A stretch of 64,000 nucleotides of DNA, from the NCBI GenBank assembly GCA_017534885.1, contig JAFXVR010000045.1:1-64000 (forward strand), given 5' to 3'. The translations under genes were made by a program, and so were the position numbers. Within the stretch, counting starts at the first letter, position 1; every line of letters begins with the position of its first letter. The DNA is from Clostridia bacterium. Lineage in GTDB: Bacteria; Bacillota; Clostridia; Christensenellales; Aristaeellaceae. Of this stretch, positions 42,683 through 51,568 are shown one piece after another. The notes under the pieces were generated by a model. That model was not told the origin of the DNA, searched no databases, and saw nothing but the letters and a program-made list of their open reading frames with translations.

Positions 42683-43294
42683 TCACTTCCCGCCCAGCTC
42701 ATCCTTCACGTAGCCGGCCAAGATATCCACGATCCGGGCGTTGTGCCCGCCCCCGGCCACGATCACGTCCGCGTAGGACACATAATTGCGGATATACTTG
42801 TCGTACATGGGTTTGACCGTGGTCAGGTACTGGGCGGCAATGCCGTCGATATCCCGGCCGCGCTCCTTGATGTCCCGCTGAATGCGCCGCAGCAGGCAGA
42901 TGTCCGGCTCCACCTTCATGTACAGCTTCAGGAACATCAGATCCCTCAGCCGCTCGTCGTGGAAGCAGTGGATGCCCTCTAAGATCAGCACATCCCGCGG
43001 CTGAATCAGCTCCTCGCTGTCCACCCGGCAGTGGTTCGCGTAGTCATAGCGCTTGCGGGTGATGGCCTTTCCGTCCATCAGCGCCCGGACGTCCCGCAGC
43101 AGCAGCTCATGGTCGAACACGCCGGGCTCGTCATAGTTCACCAGCTTGCGCTCCTCAAAGGGCAGATCAGAGTGATCCAGGTAGTAGGCGTCCTGCTGCA
43201 GCACATAGCTGCGCTCCCCCAGCCGCCGCCTCAGCGCCTCCGCCAGGGTTGATTTGCCGCTGCCGCTGGCCCCGCAGATTCCGATAAACAGCAT
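42683..43294 (-). CDS. udk: Uridine kinase
   Basis: 203 residues from ATG 43294 after AGGAGGTGCGGT. Walker A GASGSGKST at residues ~8-16, QQDAYYLD nucleoside-binding segment, YDEPGVFDHELL, and LILEGIHCF. Phosphorylates uridine/cytidine with GTP or ATP for pyrimidine salvage. Slight variation from E. coli Udk (KRYDYANHCR) is normal in Clostridia. A related phosphoribulokinase-type enzyme is less likely. Confidence 0.88.
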   Translation of the reverse strand: MLFIGICGASGSGKSTLAEALRRRLGERSYVLQQDAYYLDHSDLPFEERKLVNYDEPGVFDHELLLRDVRALMDGKAITRKRYDYANHCRVDSEELIQPRDVLILEGIHCFHDERLRDLMFLKLYMKVEPDICLLRRIQRDIKERGRDIDGIAAQYLTTVKPMYDKYIRNYVSYADVIVAGGGHNARIVDILAGYVKDELGGK

Positions 43295-43345
43295 ACCGCA
43301 CCTCCTATGTCCCCGGCCGCAGCCGGCCGCGCTTCCTCTGCCGCC

Positions 43346-43374
43346 ATCATAGCGGATTACGGCAGTCCTGTCAA
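43346..43374 (-). promoter_or_regulatory. Promoter of udk operon
   Basis: Minus strand -35 TTGACA (43374-43369), 17-bp spacer, -10 TATGAT (43351-43346). Confidence 0.85.
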
Positions 43375-43457
43375 GGGGCGGAACGCCGCGTCCCCGCCCT
43401 CCTCTTTCCAGGATGCCAGCAAATTTCAAAGATTCGTAATATTTTTGTCAGAGACCC

Positions 43458-43486
43458 TTGATTTTTCTGCCCAATTATATTACAAT
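43458..43486 (+). promoter_or_regulatory. Promoter of the two-component operon
   Basis: -35 TTGATT (43458-43463), 17-bp spacer, -10 TACAAT (43481-43486), 71 bp before ATG 43557. Confidence 0.7.
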
Positions 43487-43556
43487 TGAAACGACGCTTG
43501 ATAGGCTGCGGTCATAGACCGCCGGGCGGCTGACTGCGGCAGCGGAAGGTGATGGA

Positions 43557-44252
43557 ATGGCGAAGCGGATTCTGCTGGTGGATGATGAGCAGAATATTCT
43601 CAAAGGCCTGAAGTATACCCTGGAGCAGGAGGGCTACGAAACGGACAGCGCCGAGGACGGCGAGGAGGCGCTCTCCAAGTTTTTTGCTGACCCCTACGAT
43701 CTGATCCTGCTGGACATTATGCTGCCCAAGCTGGACGGGACGGAAGTGTGCCAGCGCATCCGGGAGCACAGCAATGTGCCGATTATCATGCTCACCGCCA
43801 AGGGCGATGATATGGACAAGGTGCTGGGGCTGGAGTACGGCGCGGACGACTATATCGCCAAGCCCTTCAACCTGCTGGAGGTCCGGGCGCGCATCAAGGC
43901 CATCATGCGGCGCACCGGCACGGTGACGGCCCCTGTGGAGGAAAAGCGCGTGATCCGGGTGCGGGACCTGGAGGTCAACCCCATCAAGCGCACCGTGACC
44001 CTGGGCGGCGAGGACATCAAGCTGACGGCCAAGGAGTTTGACCTGCTGCAGATGTTCATCACCAACAGGGGCAAGGTCTTCACCCGCAAGCAGATGCTGG
44101 AAACCGTGTGGAAGTACGACTACACGGGCGATGACCGCACGGTGGACGTGCACATCCGCCGCCTGCGGGAAAAGATTGAGCACGATACCTCCCAGCCGGA
44201 GTTTATCATCACCAAGTGGGGGGTTGGTTATTATTTCACGGACAAGGACTGA
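43557..44252 (+). CDS. OmpR-family response regulator
   Basis: 231 residues. Receiver domain with D9/D10, phosphoacceptor D53 (LILLDIMLP), T80 and K102 (YIAKPF). C-terminal winged helix with VFTRKQMLETVWKYDYTGDD and VDVHIRRLREKIE. Similar in form to PhoP/ResD/MtrA regulators. The kinase gene overlaps its end. Together with two downstream GerMN lipoproteins this resembles the actinobacterial MtrA-MtrB-LpqB module. Confidence 0.93.
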   Translation: MAKRILLVDDEQNILKGLKYTLEQEGYETDSAEDGEEALSKFFADPYDLILLDIMLPKLDGTEVCQRIREHSNVPIIMLTAKGDDMDKVLGLEYGADDYIAKPFNLLEVRARIKAIMRRTGTVTAPVEEKRVIRVRDLEVNPIKRTVTLGGEDIKLTAKEFDLLQMFITNRGKVFTRKQMLETVWKYDYTGDDRTVDVHIRRLREKIEHDTSQPEFIITKWGVGYYFTDKD

Positions 44253-45693
44253 GCGCCTGCCGCTCGACAGCATCCGCTGGCGGATCGTCCTGGCGTTCCT
44301 GCTGGTGATCGGATTCTCCTTCGCCGTGATGTACCTTCTGCTGACTGGTTATGTCAGCAACTACCTGTATCAGCAGCGCATCCGTCAGGACAGTCTCTCC
44401 GCAGAGCGGCTGGCTACGACTGTTGCGCCTCTTTTTCAATCCGCGGCCAGCGACAGCCTGAACGACACGCTCATTTCAGCGGGCGGAGAGCTGGGGGGCC
44501 GCTTTTTGGTGATTGATCCGGACGGCAAGGTGCAGTTTGATTCCTTCAGCCGCGCCTTGGGCACCCGCTTGCAGCTGCCGGAGGTGCTGGATGTGCTGAC
44601 CGGCGGCGAAGCCGGGAGCTACGGCATCCACCTGAGCGGCTCCGGCGGCGTCAGCGGGGAGGAACCCGTGGCGGTCTACGCCTCCCGCCTGGTGGGCCCC
44701 CGGGGCAGCCTGGGCGTGCTGCTCTATGTGGCCCAGGTGGGCGAGATGGTGGAGAGCCTCAACGCGGTCATCTTCCGGCTGACCATGGTCTTCGCGCTGG
44801 TGGCGCTGGTGGCGGTCATCGCGGCCCTGGTTTTCTCGGGCGTGCTGACCAGACCCGTCAACACCCTCACCCAGGCCACCCGGCGCATGGGCAAGGGCGA
44901 CCTGACTGTGCGCGTGCCGGAAAAGGGCTCCGGCGAGCTGAAAAACCTGGCCCGCAGCTACAACTGGATGGCCGAACAGCTGGAGACGCTGGATCAGAGC
45001 CGCAGCCAGTTCGTGTCCAACGCCTCCCACGAGCTGCGCACGCCTCTGGCCTCCATGAAGGTGCTGCTGGAGAATGTGCTCTATCAGCCAGACATGCCCG
45101 CGGAGATCCGCACCGAGTTCCTGACGGATGTGGACGGGGAAATCGACCGGCTGGCCAATATCGTTTCCGACCTGCTGCTGCTCTCCCGCATGGACAACCA
45201 GAAGCTGGAGCTGCATCCGGTCACCATGTCCCTGACGGCCACCTGCGAGGAGACCATCCGTCTGCTGACCCCCGTGGCTGAGAAGAAGCATCAGACCGTC
45301 ACCGGGCGCATTCAGCAGGGCGTGACCATCACGGGCGACCCCGACCGCCTCAAGCAGGTGGTGTACAACCTGACCGAGAACGCCATCAAGTACACCCCCG
45401 AGGGCGGCGTCATCACCGTGACCTTAGCCCGGCGCGGGCGGACGGCCGTCGTCACCGTGCGGGACAACGGCATCGGCATCCCCAAGGCCGACCTGCCGCG
45501 CATCTTCGACCGCTTCTACCGGGTGGACAAGGCCCGCAGCCGGGAGTCCGGCGGCACAGGCCTGGGTCTGTCCATCGTGCGGCAGATGGTGCAGCTCAGC
45601 GGCGGCCAGGTGACAGTCGAGAGCGAGGAAGGCCAGGGCTCCGTCTTTACAGTGACCCTGCCGGTGGACGGAAAGGAGAAGCGTGTGTCATGA
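44224..45693 (+). CDS. Sensor histidine kinase
   Basis: About 489 residues if started at TTG 44224, overlapping the regulator by 29 nt; no ATG fits, and an internal CTG/GTG start cannot be excluded. N-terminal membrane span (IVLAFLLVIGFSFAVMYLLL), ~130-residue extracytoplasmic sensor, second span (VFALVALVAVIAALVFSGVL), HAMP, then H269 in SHELRTPLAS, N-box NLTENAIKYTPE, G1 DNGIGIPKADLPRIFDRFYR and G2 GGTGLGLSI. All catalytic boxes are intact. Confidence 0.92.
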   Translation: MVIISRTRTERLPLDSIRWRIVLAFLLVIGFSFAVMYLLLTGYVSNYLYQQRIRQDSLSAERLATTVAPLFQSAASDSLNDTLISAGGELGGRFLVIDPDGKVQFDSFSRALGTRLQLPEVLDVLTGGEAGSYGIHLSGSGGVSGEEPVAVYASRLVGPRGSLGVLLYVAQVGEMVESLNAVIFRLTMVFALVALVAVIAALVFSGVLTRPVNTLTQATRRMGKGDLTVRVPEKGSGELKNLARSYNWMAEQLETLDQSRSQFVSNASHELRTPLASMKVLLENVLYQPDMPAEIRTEFLTDVDGEIDRLANIVSDLLLLSRMDNQKLELHPVTMSLTATCEETIRLLTPVAEKKHQTVTGRIQQGVTITGDPDRLKQVVYNLTENAIKYTPEGGVITVTLARRGRTAVVTVRDNGIGIPKADLPRIFDRFYRVDKARSRESGGTGLGLSIVRQMVQLSGGQVTVESEEGQGSVFTVTLPVDGKEKRVS

Positions 45694-46691
45694 GAAAACA
45701 TTCTTTCCGCCGCCTGGCTTTGGTCCTCCTGCTGACCGCCTGTCTGCTGCTCTCCTCCTGCGCCCCCGCCGTGCGCAGCGCCCTGCCCGAGACCACCCTG
45801 GTCCCCGGCACGGACGCCCAGCTGCCCGACGCGGTGGACTCCTCCCCGGTGCGGGTGCGGGGCGCGGCCACCCTGTATTACCGCTATCTGGATGAACCCT
45901 ACCTCGCCCCCGAAACCCGGGTCATCAGCCAGACGCCCTCCCAGAGCTGGGAGATGGCGCTGCTGACGGAGCTGCTCTCCGGGCCGGGCACTCAGTCCAG
46001 CCAGCTGACGGCGGTCTTCCCCCCGGGCACCCGGGTGCTGTCCTGCTCTCTGGAGGGGCGGACACTCTTTGTGACCCTGAGCCAGGAGGCGCTGAACGCC
46101 TTAGCGGATGAGCCCGTGGACTGGCAGGAATATGACAGCTGGCGGGTGGAAGCCCCCCTGCGGCGGCGGCTGTGCATGCAGAGCCTCACCGCCACGGTGA
46201 CCGAAAACTGCGACGCGGACGAGGTGCAGGTGCTCATCGGCGCGGAGGCCATAAGCGGCGAGCGCCTGCGGCAGAATTACTTCCTGGACGACTCGGAGGA
46301 TGAGGTGCTCTCCCCGGCCCTGACCCGGGATGAAAGCCTGCTGCTGACCCCCGCCAACACTCTCGAAGCGGTGCTCTCGATGTGGATCAGCCGGGACTGG
46401 CAGCGGCTCTACCGCTATCTCGCCGCCACCGACGCTTCCACCGGCACAGCCCGACCGGCATTCACGGACTTTGTCTTCCGCATGGAATCCCTGCCGGCCC
46501 TGAACCGCTGCCAGGTCTCCCGCGCCAGCGTCAGCCTCAGCGGCGATACCGCCACCCTCTCCCTCACCGCCGAGTGGACCGACCGCCGCGGCAGACTGCG
46601 CACCTCCGAGAACCGCATCCTCCACCTGCGCAGAACCAACGACCTGTGGACCATCAGCCTGGAACAGCTCACCGGCTGGCTGGGAGAATGA
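45690..46691 (+). CDS. GerMN-domain lipoprotein
   Basis: 333 residues; ATG 45690 overlaps the kinase stop (ATGA). Signal peptide with lipobox LLSSC (C24). Middle region with a GerMN-type domain ('WEMALLTELLSGPGTQSSQL', VFPPGTRVLSCSLEGRTLFV). The C-terminal part is a separate beta-rich domain ('ATLSLTAEWTDRRGRL'). GerMN proteins occur in spore germination and in LpqB, an accessory of the MtrAB system. The coupling to a sensor kinase supports an accessory-sensor role. Confidence 0.82.
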   Translation: MRKHSFRRLALVLLLTACLLLSSCAPAVRSALPETTLVPGTDAQLPDAVDSSPVRVRGAATLYYRYLDEPYLAPETRVISQTPSQSWEMALLTELLSGPGTQSSQLTAVFPPGTRVLSCSLEGRTLFVTLSQEALNALADEPVDWQEYDSWRVEAPLRRRLCMQSLTATVTENCDADEVQVLIGAEAISGERLRQNYFLDDSEDEVLSPALTRDESLLLTPANTLEAVLSMWISRDWQRLYRYLAATDASTGTARPAFTDFVFRMESLPALNRCQVSRASVSLSGDTATLSLTAEWTDRRGRLRTSENRILHLRRTNDLWTISLEQLTGWLGE

Positions 46692-46710
46692 ACCGAGGAG
46701 GTGAGCGTCG

Positions 46711-48252
46711 TTGAAGCGTATCCTGTCCTTCCTCCTGACCCTTGCGCTGGTTTTTTCCCTCTGCGGTTGCGCTTCGCTGACCTCCCTGACCGGCGGCTCC
46801 CCGCAGAAGGTCTCCCCCACCCTGCCCCCCGCCCGACAGACCGGTGACGCGCCCGTGGGCGACGAGGGCATGAGCTACCAGTTCTATCAGCCCCTCTACC
46901 TGCCCTCCCGGGACGGCCAGCGGCTGGTGGCGCGGCAGGTGCTGCTGGAGGGCGAGAGAGGCGGAAGCGTGGCCCGGTCGGTGGTGCTCTCCCTGCTCAG
47001 CGCCCGGGAGGACGAGCAGACCCTGAACCTGGGCCGGGACATCAGCCTGCAGCTCTCCGGCGGCGCGACCCAGGTGGAAACCGCCGGGGACGTGTGCACC
47101 GTCAACCTGGCTTCCTCCGCCCTGGGCCTGGATTATGAGGATTACTACCGCCTGGGCCTGGCCGTGGCCGCCACCTTGGACGGCGTGGACGGCATCCGCT
47201 ATGTGAACGTGCTGACCGCGGATCAGGCGGTGGGCCTGGACGTGGCGGGCAACCTGCCGGCGGGCACCCTCACCGCCCATCCCGGGGAGGAGCTCTCCGT
47301 GCTCTGGGATCAGATGGCCATGCGGCGGACACCCGTGGGCGTGGACGCGGCCACCGTGTCCATCAACGCCACCGCCACCCTCTATTTCCCGCTGAAGGAC
47401 ACCGGGGGCTTCACCCCGGAGACCCGCAACCTGTATTTCTCCGGCCAGACGCCCCAGGTCATGGCCCAGACCCTGCTGAGGGCGCTGAGCGCCGGCCCCA
47501 TGTACGTCAGCGGCGCGGCCGCCCTGCCCGACCTGGTGTCCCTGAGCATGCGCGAGCCCGACGTGTCCGAGATGCCCGACGGCGGCCGGCTGGTCACCTT
47601 CTTCTTTCCGGGGGACATGGCGGCGCGGCTCAGGCGGGCCGGAGTGGGCTGGGACAGCTTTGTGGGCGCGCTGACCTACACCATGACCACCTTCATCCCG
47701 GCCGTGGGCGCGGTGCGCGTCTATCAGGGCGAGAGCATGGTGATGAGCCTGGAGGACAGCATCTACGGCGACCCGGTCTTTGAAAACGGCTTCCTGCGGC
47801 GGCGGCACTTCGCCTCCGGTCTGCGGGATCTGGCGGACATCTACCTGGCCCGGGACGGCCTGCTGACCCTCGCCCAGCGGGCCGTGCCCGCCGCCCGCGC
47901 CTTCAGCCCGCGCATGCCCCTGACCCTGCTGATGGCCGGCCCGCTGTCCGGGGAAGAGCTGGACGCGGTGCTTCCCACCGGCCTCAACGATCACGACATT
48001 CTGGGGCTCAGCGCCGAGGGCGACACCCTGCGCGTCAACCTGTCGGCCCGCTTCGCCCAGCGGCTTTCCGCCGGGGAGGTGGATGAACAGCTGGCCTGCT
48101 ACGCCATGGTGGACACCCTCTGCGAAGCCCTCGGCCTGACCCGTGTGCGCTTTTATTTCAACGGGGAGGTCGTCGAGAGCCTGGGGGGAAGCCTGTGGTG
48201 GGGAGGCGAATTCCTGTACAACCGTGCCCTGACCGAGGAGAACAGGGGGTGA
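46711..48252 (+). CDS. Lipoprotein with two GerMN-like domains
   Basis: 513 residues from TTG 46711 after GAGGTGAGCG. Lipoprotein signal KRILSFLLTLALVFSLCGC (C20). Two similar GerMN-like modules: 'ARSVVLSLLSAREDEQTLNL' with DVCTVNLASSALGL, and 'MAQTLLRALSAGPMYVSGAA' with further strands, plus a third related segment near the C-terminus (LTLLMAGPLSGEELDAVLP). Membrane-anchored, outside the cell. Likely the second accessory of the upstream two-component system. Confidence 0.78.
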   Translation: MKRILSFLLTLALVFSLCGCASLTSLTGGSPQKVSPTLPPARQTGDAPVGDEGMSYQFYQPLYLPSRDGQRLVARQVLLEGERGGSVARSVVLSLLSAREDEQTLNLGRDISLQLSGGATQVETAGDVCTVNLASSALGLDYEDYYRLGLAVAATLDGVDGIRYVNVLTADQAVGLDVAGNLPAGTLTAHPGEELSVLWDQMAMRRTPVGVDAATVSINATATLYFPLKDTGGFTPETRNLYFSGQTPQVMAQTLLRALSAGPMYVSGAAALPDLVSLSMREPDVSEMPDGGRLVTFFFPGDMAARLRRAGVGWDSFVGALTYTMTTFIPAVGAVRVYQGESMVMSLEDSIYGDPVFENGFLRRRHFASGLRDLADIYLARDGLLTLAQRAVPAARAFSPRMPLTLLMAGPLSGEELDAVLPTGLNDHDILGLSAEGDTLRVNLSARFAQRLSAGEVDEQLACYAMVDTLCEALGLTRVRFYFNGEVVESLGGSLWWGGEFLYNRALTEENRG

Positions 48253-48256
48253 AACC

Positions 48257-50032
48257 ATGACCCTGCCGAAACCGCCTCTGCCCGGGGAGGAAGAGGCGTA
48301 CAAGGGACGGCCTGTGCCCGAGACCAACACGGGCTTTTTCGCCATGGTCGCCGGCTCTGTCGTGCTGAAGTGGAATGATTTCAAGGCTTACCTGCGCAGT
48401 AAGCGGGAGTCGCCCCGGCCGAAGAAAGCGCGCAAAACGAAAGAAGAGCGCAGGCAGGAGCGGGCCGAGCGCAAGCTTCAGCGAAAGAATCAGCCCAAGA
48501 CCCGCTACCGCTGGCGGATGATGAAGCGCTGGCGGCACTTCTCGGCCTGGTGCTGGCACTGGCGCGCCTGGCTGTGCAAGGTTCCCATGGGCATTGCCCT
48601 GCTCTGGGCGGCCATCGCCCTGCTGGTCGGCGCTAATGCTTTCCTGCCGCTGACCCTCGCCGGCCTGTTCCTGGCCCTGCTTCTGGCCTATCAGCGCCAG
48701 CCGCCCCTGGCCGGAAACTGGCTGGCCGACCCCCTCTCCGAAGATCCCCTGCCCCGGACGGTCTGTCTGGAGACCTCCCTCTTTGCCGAGGGCTTCCAGT
48801 GGGTCGCCGATGTCTGGACGCCCCTGGAAAAGCTGTCCCACACGGATTTCCGGGGCAGCACCCAGGCGCTGATGCTCTCCGCCGCCGCAGCCCTGACCGT
48901 GGAGCAGCTCCCAGAGGAAGACCGGGCGATCAGCGGCGAATGGCTGTCCTCCCTCGGCGTGCGGGTGGAGCGCTACCATCAGCGCTTCCCCGTGGCGGAC
49001 GAAACCCTCTACGAAGGCTTCCACGGCGTGGCGGTCAAGGACGGCGCGGGTCAGCGGGCCTATTTCACCGGGGACAGCCGGCTCATCAGCCGCTGCACCC
49101 GCCTGGTGGACCGGGGCCGGTGGCGGCCCATCGTCCAGGGCGACCGGGAACGCCTCGAGCGCCTGCCCGAGGACGCGATCTACTATGCCACGGCTGAAAT
49201 CACCGGCGATGGCCTGGGCAAGCTGCTCCTGCTGGGCTGCATCCGCCCAAGGCAGGCGGTGAAGCCCAGTCTTGAAGCCATTGCCGCGGCGGATCGCATC
49301 CGCGCCTACGGTTTTGACCTTCGCTGGCTGCCGCCCCTCAGGGGTCAGCCGAATCCCGTGCGGGAGCTGGGCCTTCCCTACGAAAGCTGGGACGGCGAAG
49401 CGCCTGCCCTCCGCCTCCGCCCCGTCTCTGACCAGCCCCCCATTCCCCGGGACGCGGACAAGGCTCTGACCGGGGTGGCGGCCTGGCAGGAGAGCGTCCG
49501 GACCTTCCGCTGCGTCGCGCTGATGGACAGCCTGCTGCTCTTCATCTCCGCCCTGCTGAACTGCGCCCCGGCCATGCAGTGGCTGCCCCTGGCGGGCTTC
49601 GCGCTGCTGGCGCTGGGGCTGTGGTGCATGGGGAGCGCCCCGGGCCGGGAGCTGACCATGCCGGACCGCCGCGCCCGGATCCTGACCTTCGTCTCAGGGC
49701 TCGCCGCCGCCGGAGCCGTAAAGTATTTCATCTCCGCCTTCACCCCGGATGACGCCGCCGCGGCCGGAGCAGCCCTCTGCCTGGGCATGGGTGCCGCCTC
49801 CGCCGGCTTCCTGGCCCGTCTGGTTCTCCGGCCCTGGCCCCGGCTGATGACCCGGGTGATGCAGCTGGGCGGCGCGGCCCTCGCGGTGATTCTCATTCTG
49901 CTCTGCGTTCTCTCCCCTCTCGGCACGGTCTTCGGCGCCGCTTCCGGCCTCCTGATCCTGCTGGCGGCCCGCGGCGGCCTCCGCTTTGGCCGCTTCCTCA
50001 CCCTGCGCCGCCACCGCCTGCCGAAGGAATAA
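48257..50032 (+). CDS. Multi-span membrane protein resembling a degenerate P-type ATPase
   Basis: 591 residues. Order: basic N-terminus (KKARKTKEERRQERAERK), two spans (~110-150), a ~230-residue soluble domain, then five or six spans. In the soluble part 'LMLSAAAALTVEQLPEEDRA' and LGKLLLLGCIRPRQAVKPSL followed by AAADRIRAYGFDLRWL match in order the nucleotide-binding and phosphorylation regions of P-type ATPases. DKTGT and the TGD/GDGxND motifs are absent, so it cannot pump by that mechanism. Resemblance is judged by eye. Same operon as the GerMN genes. Confidence 0.6.
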   Translation: MTLPKPPLPGEEEAYKGRPVPETNTGFFAMVAGSVVLKWNDFKAYLRSKRESPRPKKARKTKEERRQERAERKLQRKNQPKTRYRWRMMKRWRHFSAWCWHWRAWLCKVPMGIALLWAAIALLVGANAFLPLTLAGLFLALLLAYQRQPPLAGNWLADPLSEDPLPRTVCLETSLFAEGFQWVADVWTPLEKLSHTDFRGSTQALMLSAAAALTVEQLPEEDRAISGEWLSSLGVRVERYHQRFPVADETLYEGFHGVAVKDGAGQRAYFTGDSRLISRCTRLVDRGRWRPIVQGDRERLERLPEDAIYYATAEITGDGLGKLLLLGCIRPRQAVKPSLEAIAAADRIRAYGFDLRWLPPLRGQPNPVRELGLPYESWDGEAPALRLRPVSDQPPIPRDADKALTGVAAWQESVRTFRCVALMDSLLLFISALLNCAPAMQWLPLAGFALLALGLWCMGSAPGRELTMPDRRARILTFVSGLAAAGAVKYFISAFTPDDAAAAGAALCLGMGAASAGFLARLVLRPWPRLMTRVMQLGGAALAVILILLCVLSPLGTVFGAASGLLILLAARGGLRFGRFLTLRRHRLPKE

Positions 50033-50054
50033 CGTTCAAGAAGAGGTGTCCCTT

Positions 50055-50531
50055 ATGGATGGCAGATACACCCCCGCCCGGAACCGCCGCCCGGTCCGCC
50101 GCAGTGTGGGCTCGCGGCTGCGCGGCATCCTGATCCTCGCCGTGCTGGCGGCCGCTGTGACGGTGCTGATCCTCAGCCTGCCCGCCCTGCGCTACCGGCA
50201 GGAGGCCGAGGATTACTTCGGCGCACGGATGCTCACGGAATGCGACGCGGCAGTGGGCCAGCTGAACAAGCTGAGCCGCACGGCCTCCGGCAGCTCCTAC
50301 ACGGTGCTCTCGGAGATCCGCAGCCGGGTTTACGCGGCGGACATTCTCAACCAGACCTGCGTCTCCCTGGGCGGAAGGCAGGTGGTGGATCAGTCCGCCT
50401 TCGACGCGGTGTACACCATCGTGGAGAGCTACAACGCCAACCTGCTGGTGGGCGCCATGACCGCCAACCTCCAGTCTGAGCTGACAAACACCCTCACAGG
50501 CCTGCGCGATCAGGTCGCGGCCACCCGGTGA
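50055..50531 (+). CDS. Small single-span membrane protein
   Basis: 158 residues from ATG 50055, after AAGAGGTG; an earlier frame inside the upstream gene is not used. Basic N-terminus (ARNRRPVRRSVGSRLRG), one span (ILILAVLAAAVTVLILSLPA) and a helical extracytoplasmic domain. No family recognised. Part of the same operon. Confidence 0.72.
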   Translation: MDGRYTPARNRRPVRRSVGSRLRGILILAVLAAAVTVLILSLPALRYRQEAEDYFGARMLTECDAAVGQLNKLSRTASGSSYTVLSEIRSRVYAADILNQTCVSLGGRQVVDQSAFDAVYTIVESYNANLLVGAMTANLQSELTNTLTGLRDQVAATR

Positions 50532-50562
50532 GCCCCGCGCAAAGGAGGGAGCCAAACCTTCC

Positions 50563-51159
50563 ATGATGGGCAAGACACACCTGGCGGTGGGCGTTGCCGC
50601 GGCGCTCCTGGCCTGCCATCCCTCCACCCCGGCGGGCCTGCTGGCGGCCACGGCGGGCGGCGCCATCGGCGGCATGGTCTGCGATATCGAGTGCCGCGCC
50701 AGCCTCCACGCCCGGGACAGGCAGGTGGCCTGGGGCCTCGCCGCTGTGGTGCTGGCCTTCGCCCTCTGCGCTGACCGCCTCCTGCAAGCCGGTCTGCTCA
50801 CCGACCTCCTCCAGCGGCAAGCCGGTCAGGCCATCGTCGCGGGCCTTGGCATCCTCGCCCTGCTGATGCTGGGCCGCCGCTCCGGCCACCGCGCCTTCAG
50901 CCACTCCCTCTGCTATGTCCTCCCCCTGACCGCCTGCGTCTGGCTGATCCTGCCGCCCCTCGCCCTCCCCTTTCTCGCCGCCGCCCTCTCCCATCTCCTC
51001 CTCGATCTCCTGAACCACCGCCCCATCCACCCCCTCTGGCCCCTCTCCCGCAAAGGCTTCTGCCTGAAGCTGTGCCGCGCTGACGGCTGGGTGAACAGGG
51101 TGATGATGGGGGCGGGGGCTGTTGCTGCGGTGGGGTACTTTGTAGCTGTTAGCCTTTAG
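50563..51159 (+). CDS. YdjM-like membrane-bound metal-dependent hydrolase
   Basis: 198 residues, several spans. Metal-binding-type histidines in KTHLAVGVA, GHRAFSHSL and LSHLLLDLLNHRPIHPLWP match the YdjM/LexA-regulated hydrolase family (PF04307). Biochemical role unknown. Last gene of the operon; its final codons lie inside a short TAGCTGTTAGC repeat, and MITE copy 2 follows 86 bp later. Confidence 0.85.
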   Translation: MMGKTHLAVGVAAALLACHPSTPAGLLAATAGGAIGGMVCDIECRASLHARDRQVAWGLAAVVLAFALCADRLLQAGLLTDLLQRQAGQAIVAGLGILALLMLGRRSGHRAFSHSLCYVLPLTACVWLILPPLALPFLAAALSHLLLDLLNHRPIHPLWPLSRKGFCLKLCRADGWVNRVMMGAGAVAAVGYFVAVSL

Positions 51160-51170
51160 CTGTTAGCCAA
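51143..51170. repeat. Short TAGCTGTTAGCC repeat
   Basis: Two imperfect units overlapping the stop of the YdjM-like gene; related to the 35233-35265 run in inverse orientation. Followed by GGTTGAAGGTTGGGGGTTGG-type purine-rich DNA. Confidence 0.6.
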
Positions 51171-51245
51171 GGTTGAAGGTTGGGGGTTGGAGATTGAAGG
51201 TGACGTGCGGTTTTTTTGCGGAAATACGCAAAAATTCCTTGAGTT

Positions 51246-51365
51246 GGTAAGGGTGACAAAAGGGCGCTTTCAACCTTGGAGCCACGACTGGTTGTGGTGA
51301 TTTCCGCTGTCTTCCACAACCAGTCGTGGCTCAGTTCATGAAAGCGGCCTTTTGACATCCGAATC
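51246..51365 (-). mobile_element. MITE-like element, copy 2 (120 bp, inverted)
   Basis: Reverse complement of copy 1 with one base different (119/120). Flanked by direct repeats TTGAGTT (51239-51245, 51366-51372). Lies between an operon end and a convergent acetyltransferase. The 196 bp from 51373 to 51568 contain open frames, but none with a site or family I trust. Confidence 0.92.
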
Positions 51366-51568
51366 TTGAGTTGGGATGACGCTGATGATGGTCTGCGCCA
51401 CACAGGCCGTTTTCCCGATTCAGCGCATTTACATCCGGCACACAAAGAAAACCCCCGGCGCAAAGGCGGTTCAGATGAGGGATTCCGGGAGCGAAGCATA
51501 TCTTCAGGCGAAAAAACGAGGCCGTGCTTCACTGCATGGCCTCCGCGAGTTTCAGACGTCCTGTGAGA

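Noticed and set aside
46669..48384. 571-codon minus-strand frame
   Set aside because: Antisense to the GerMN lipoprotein gene; shadow composition.
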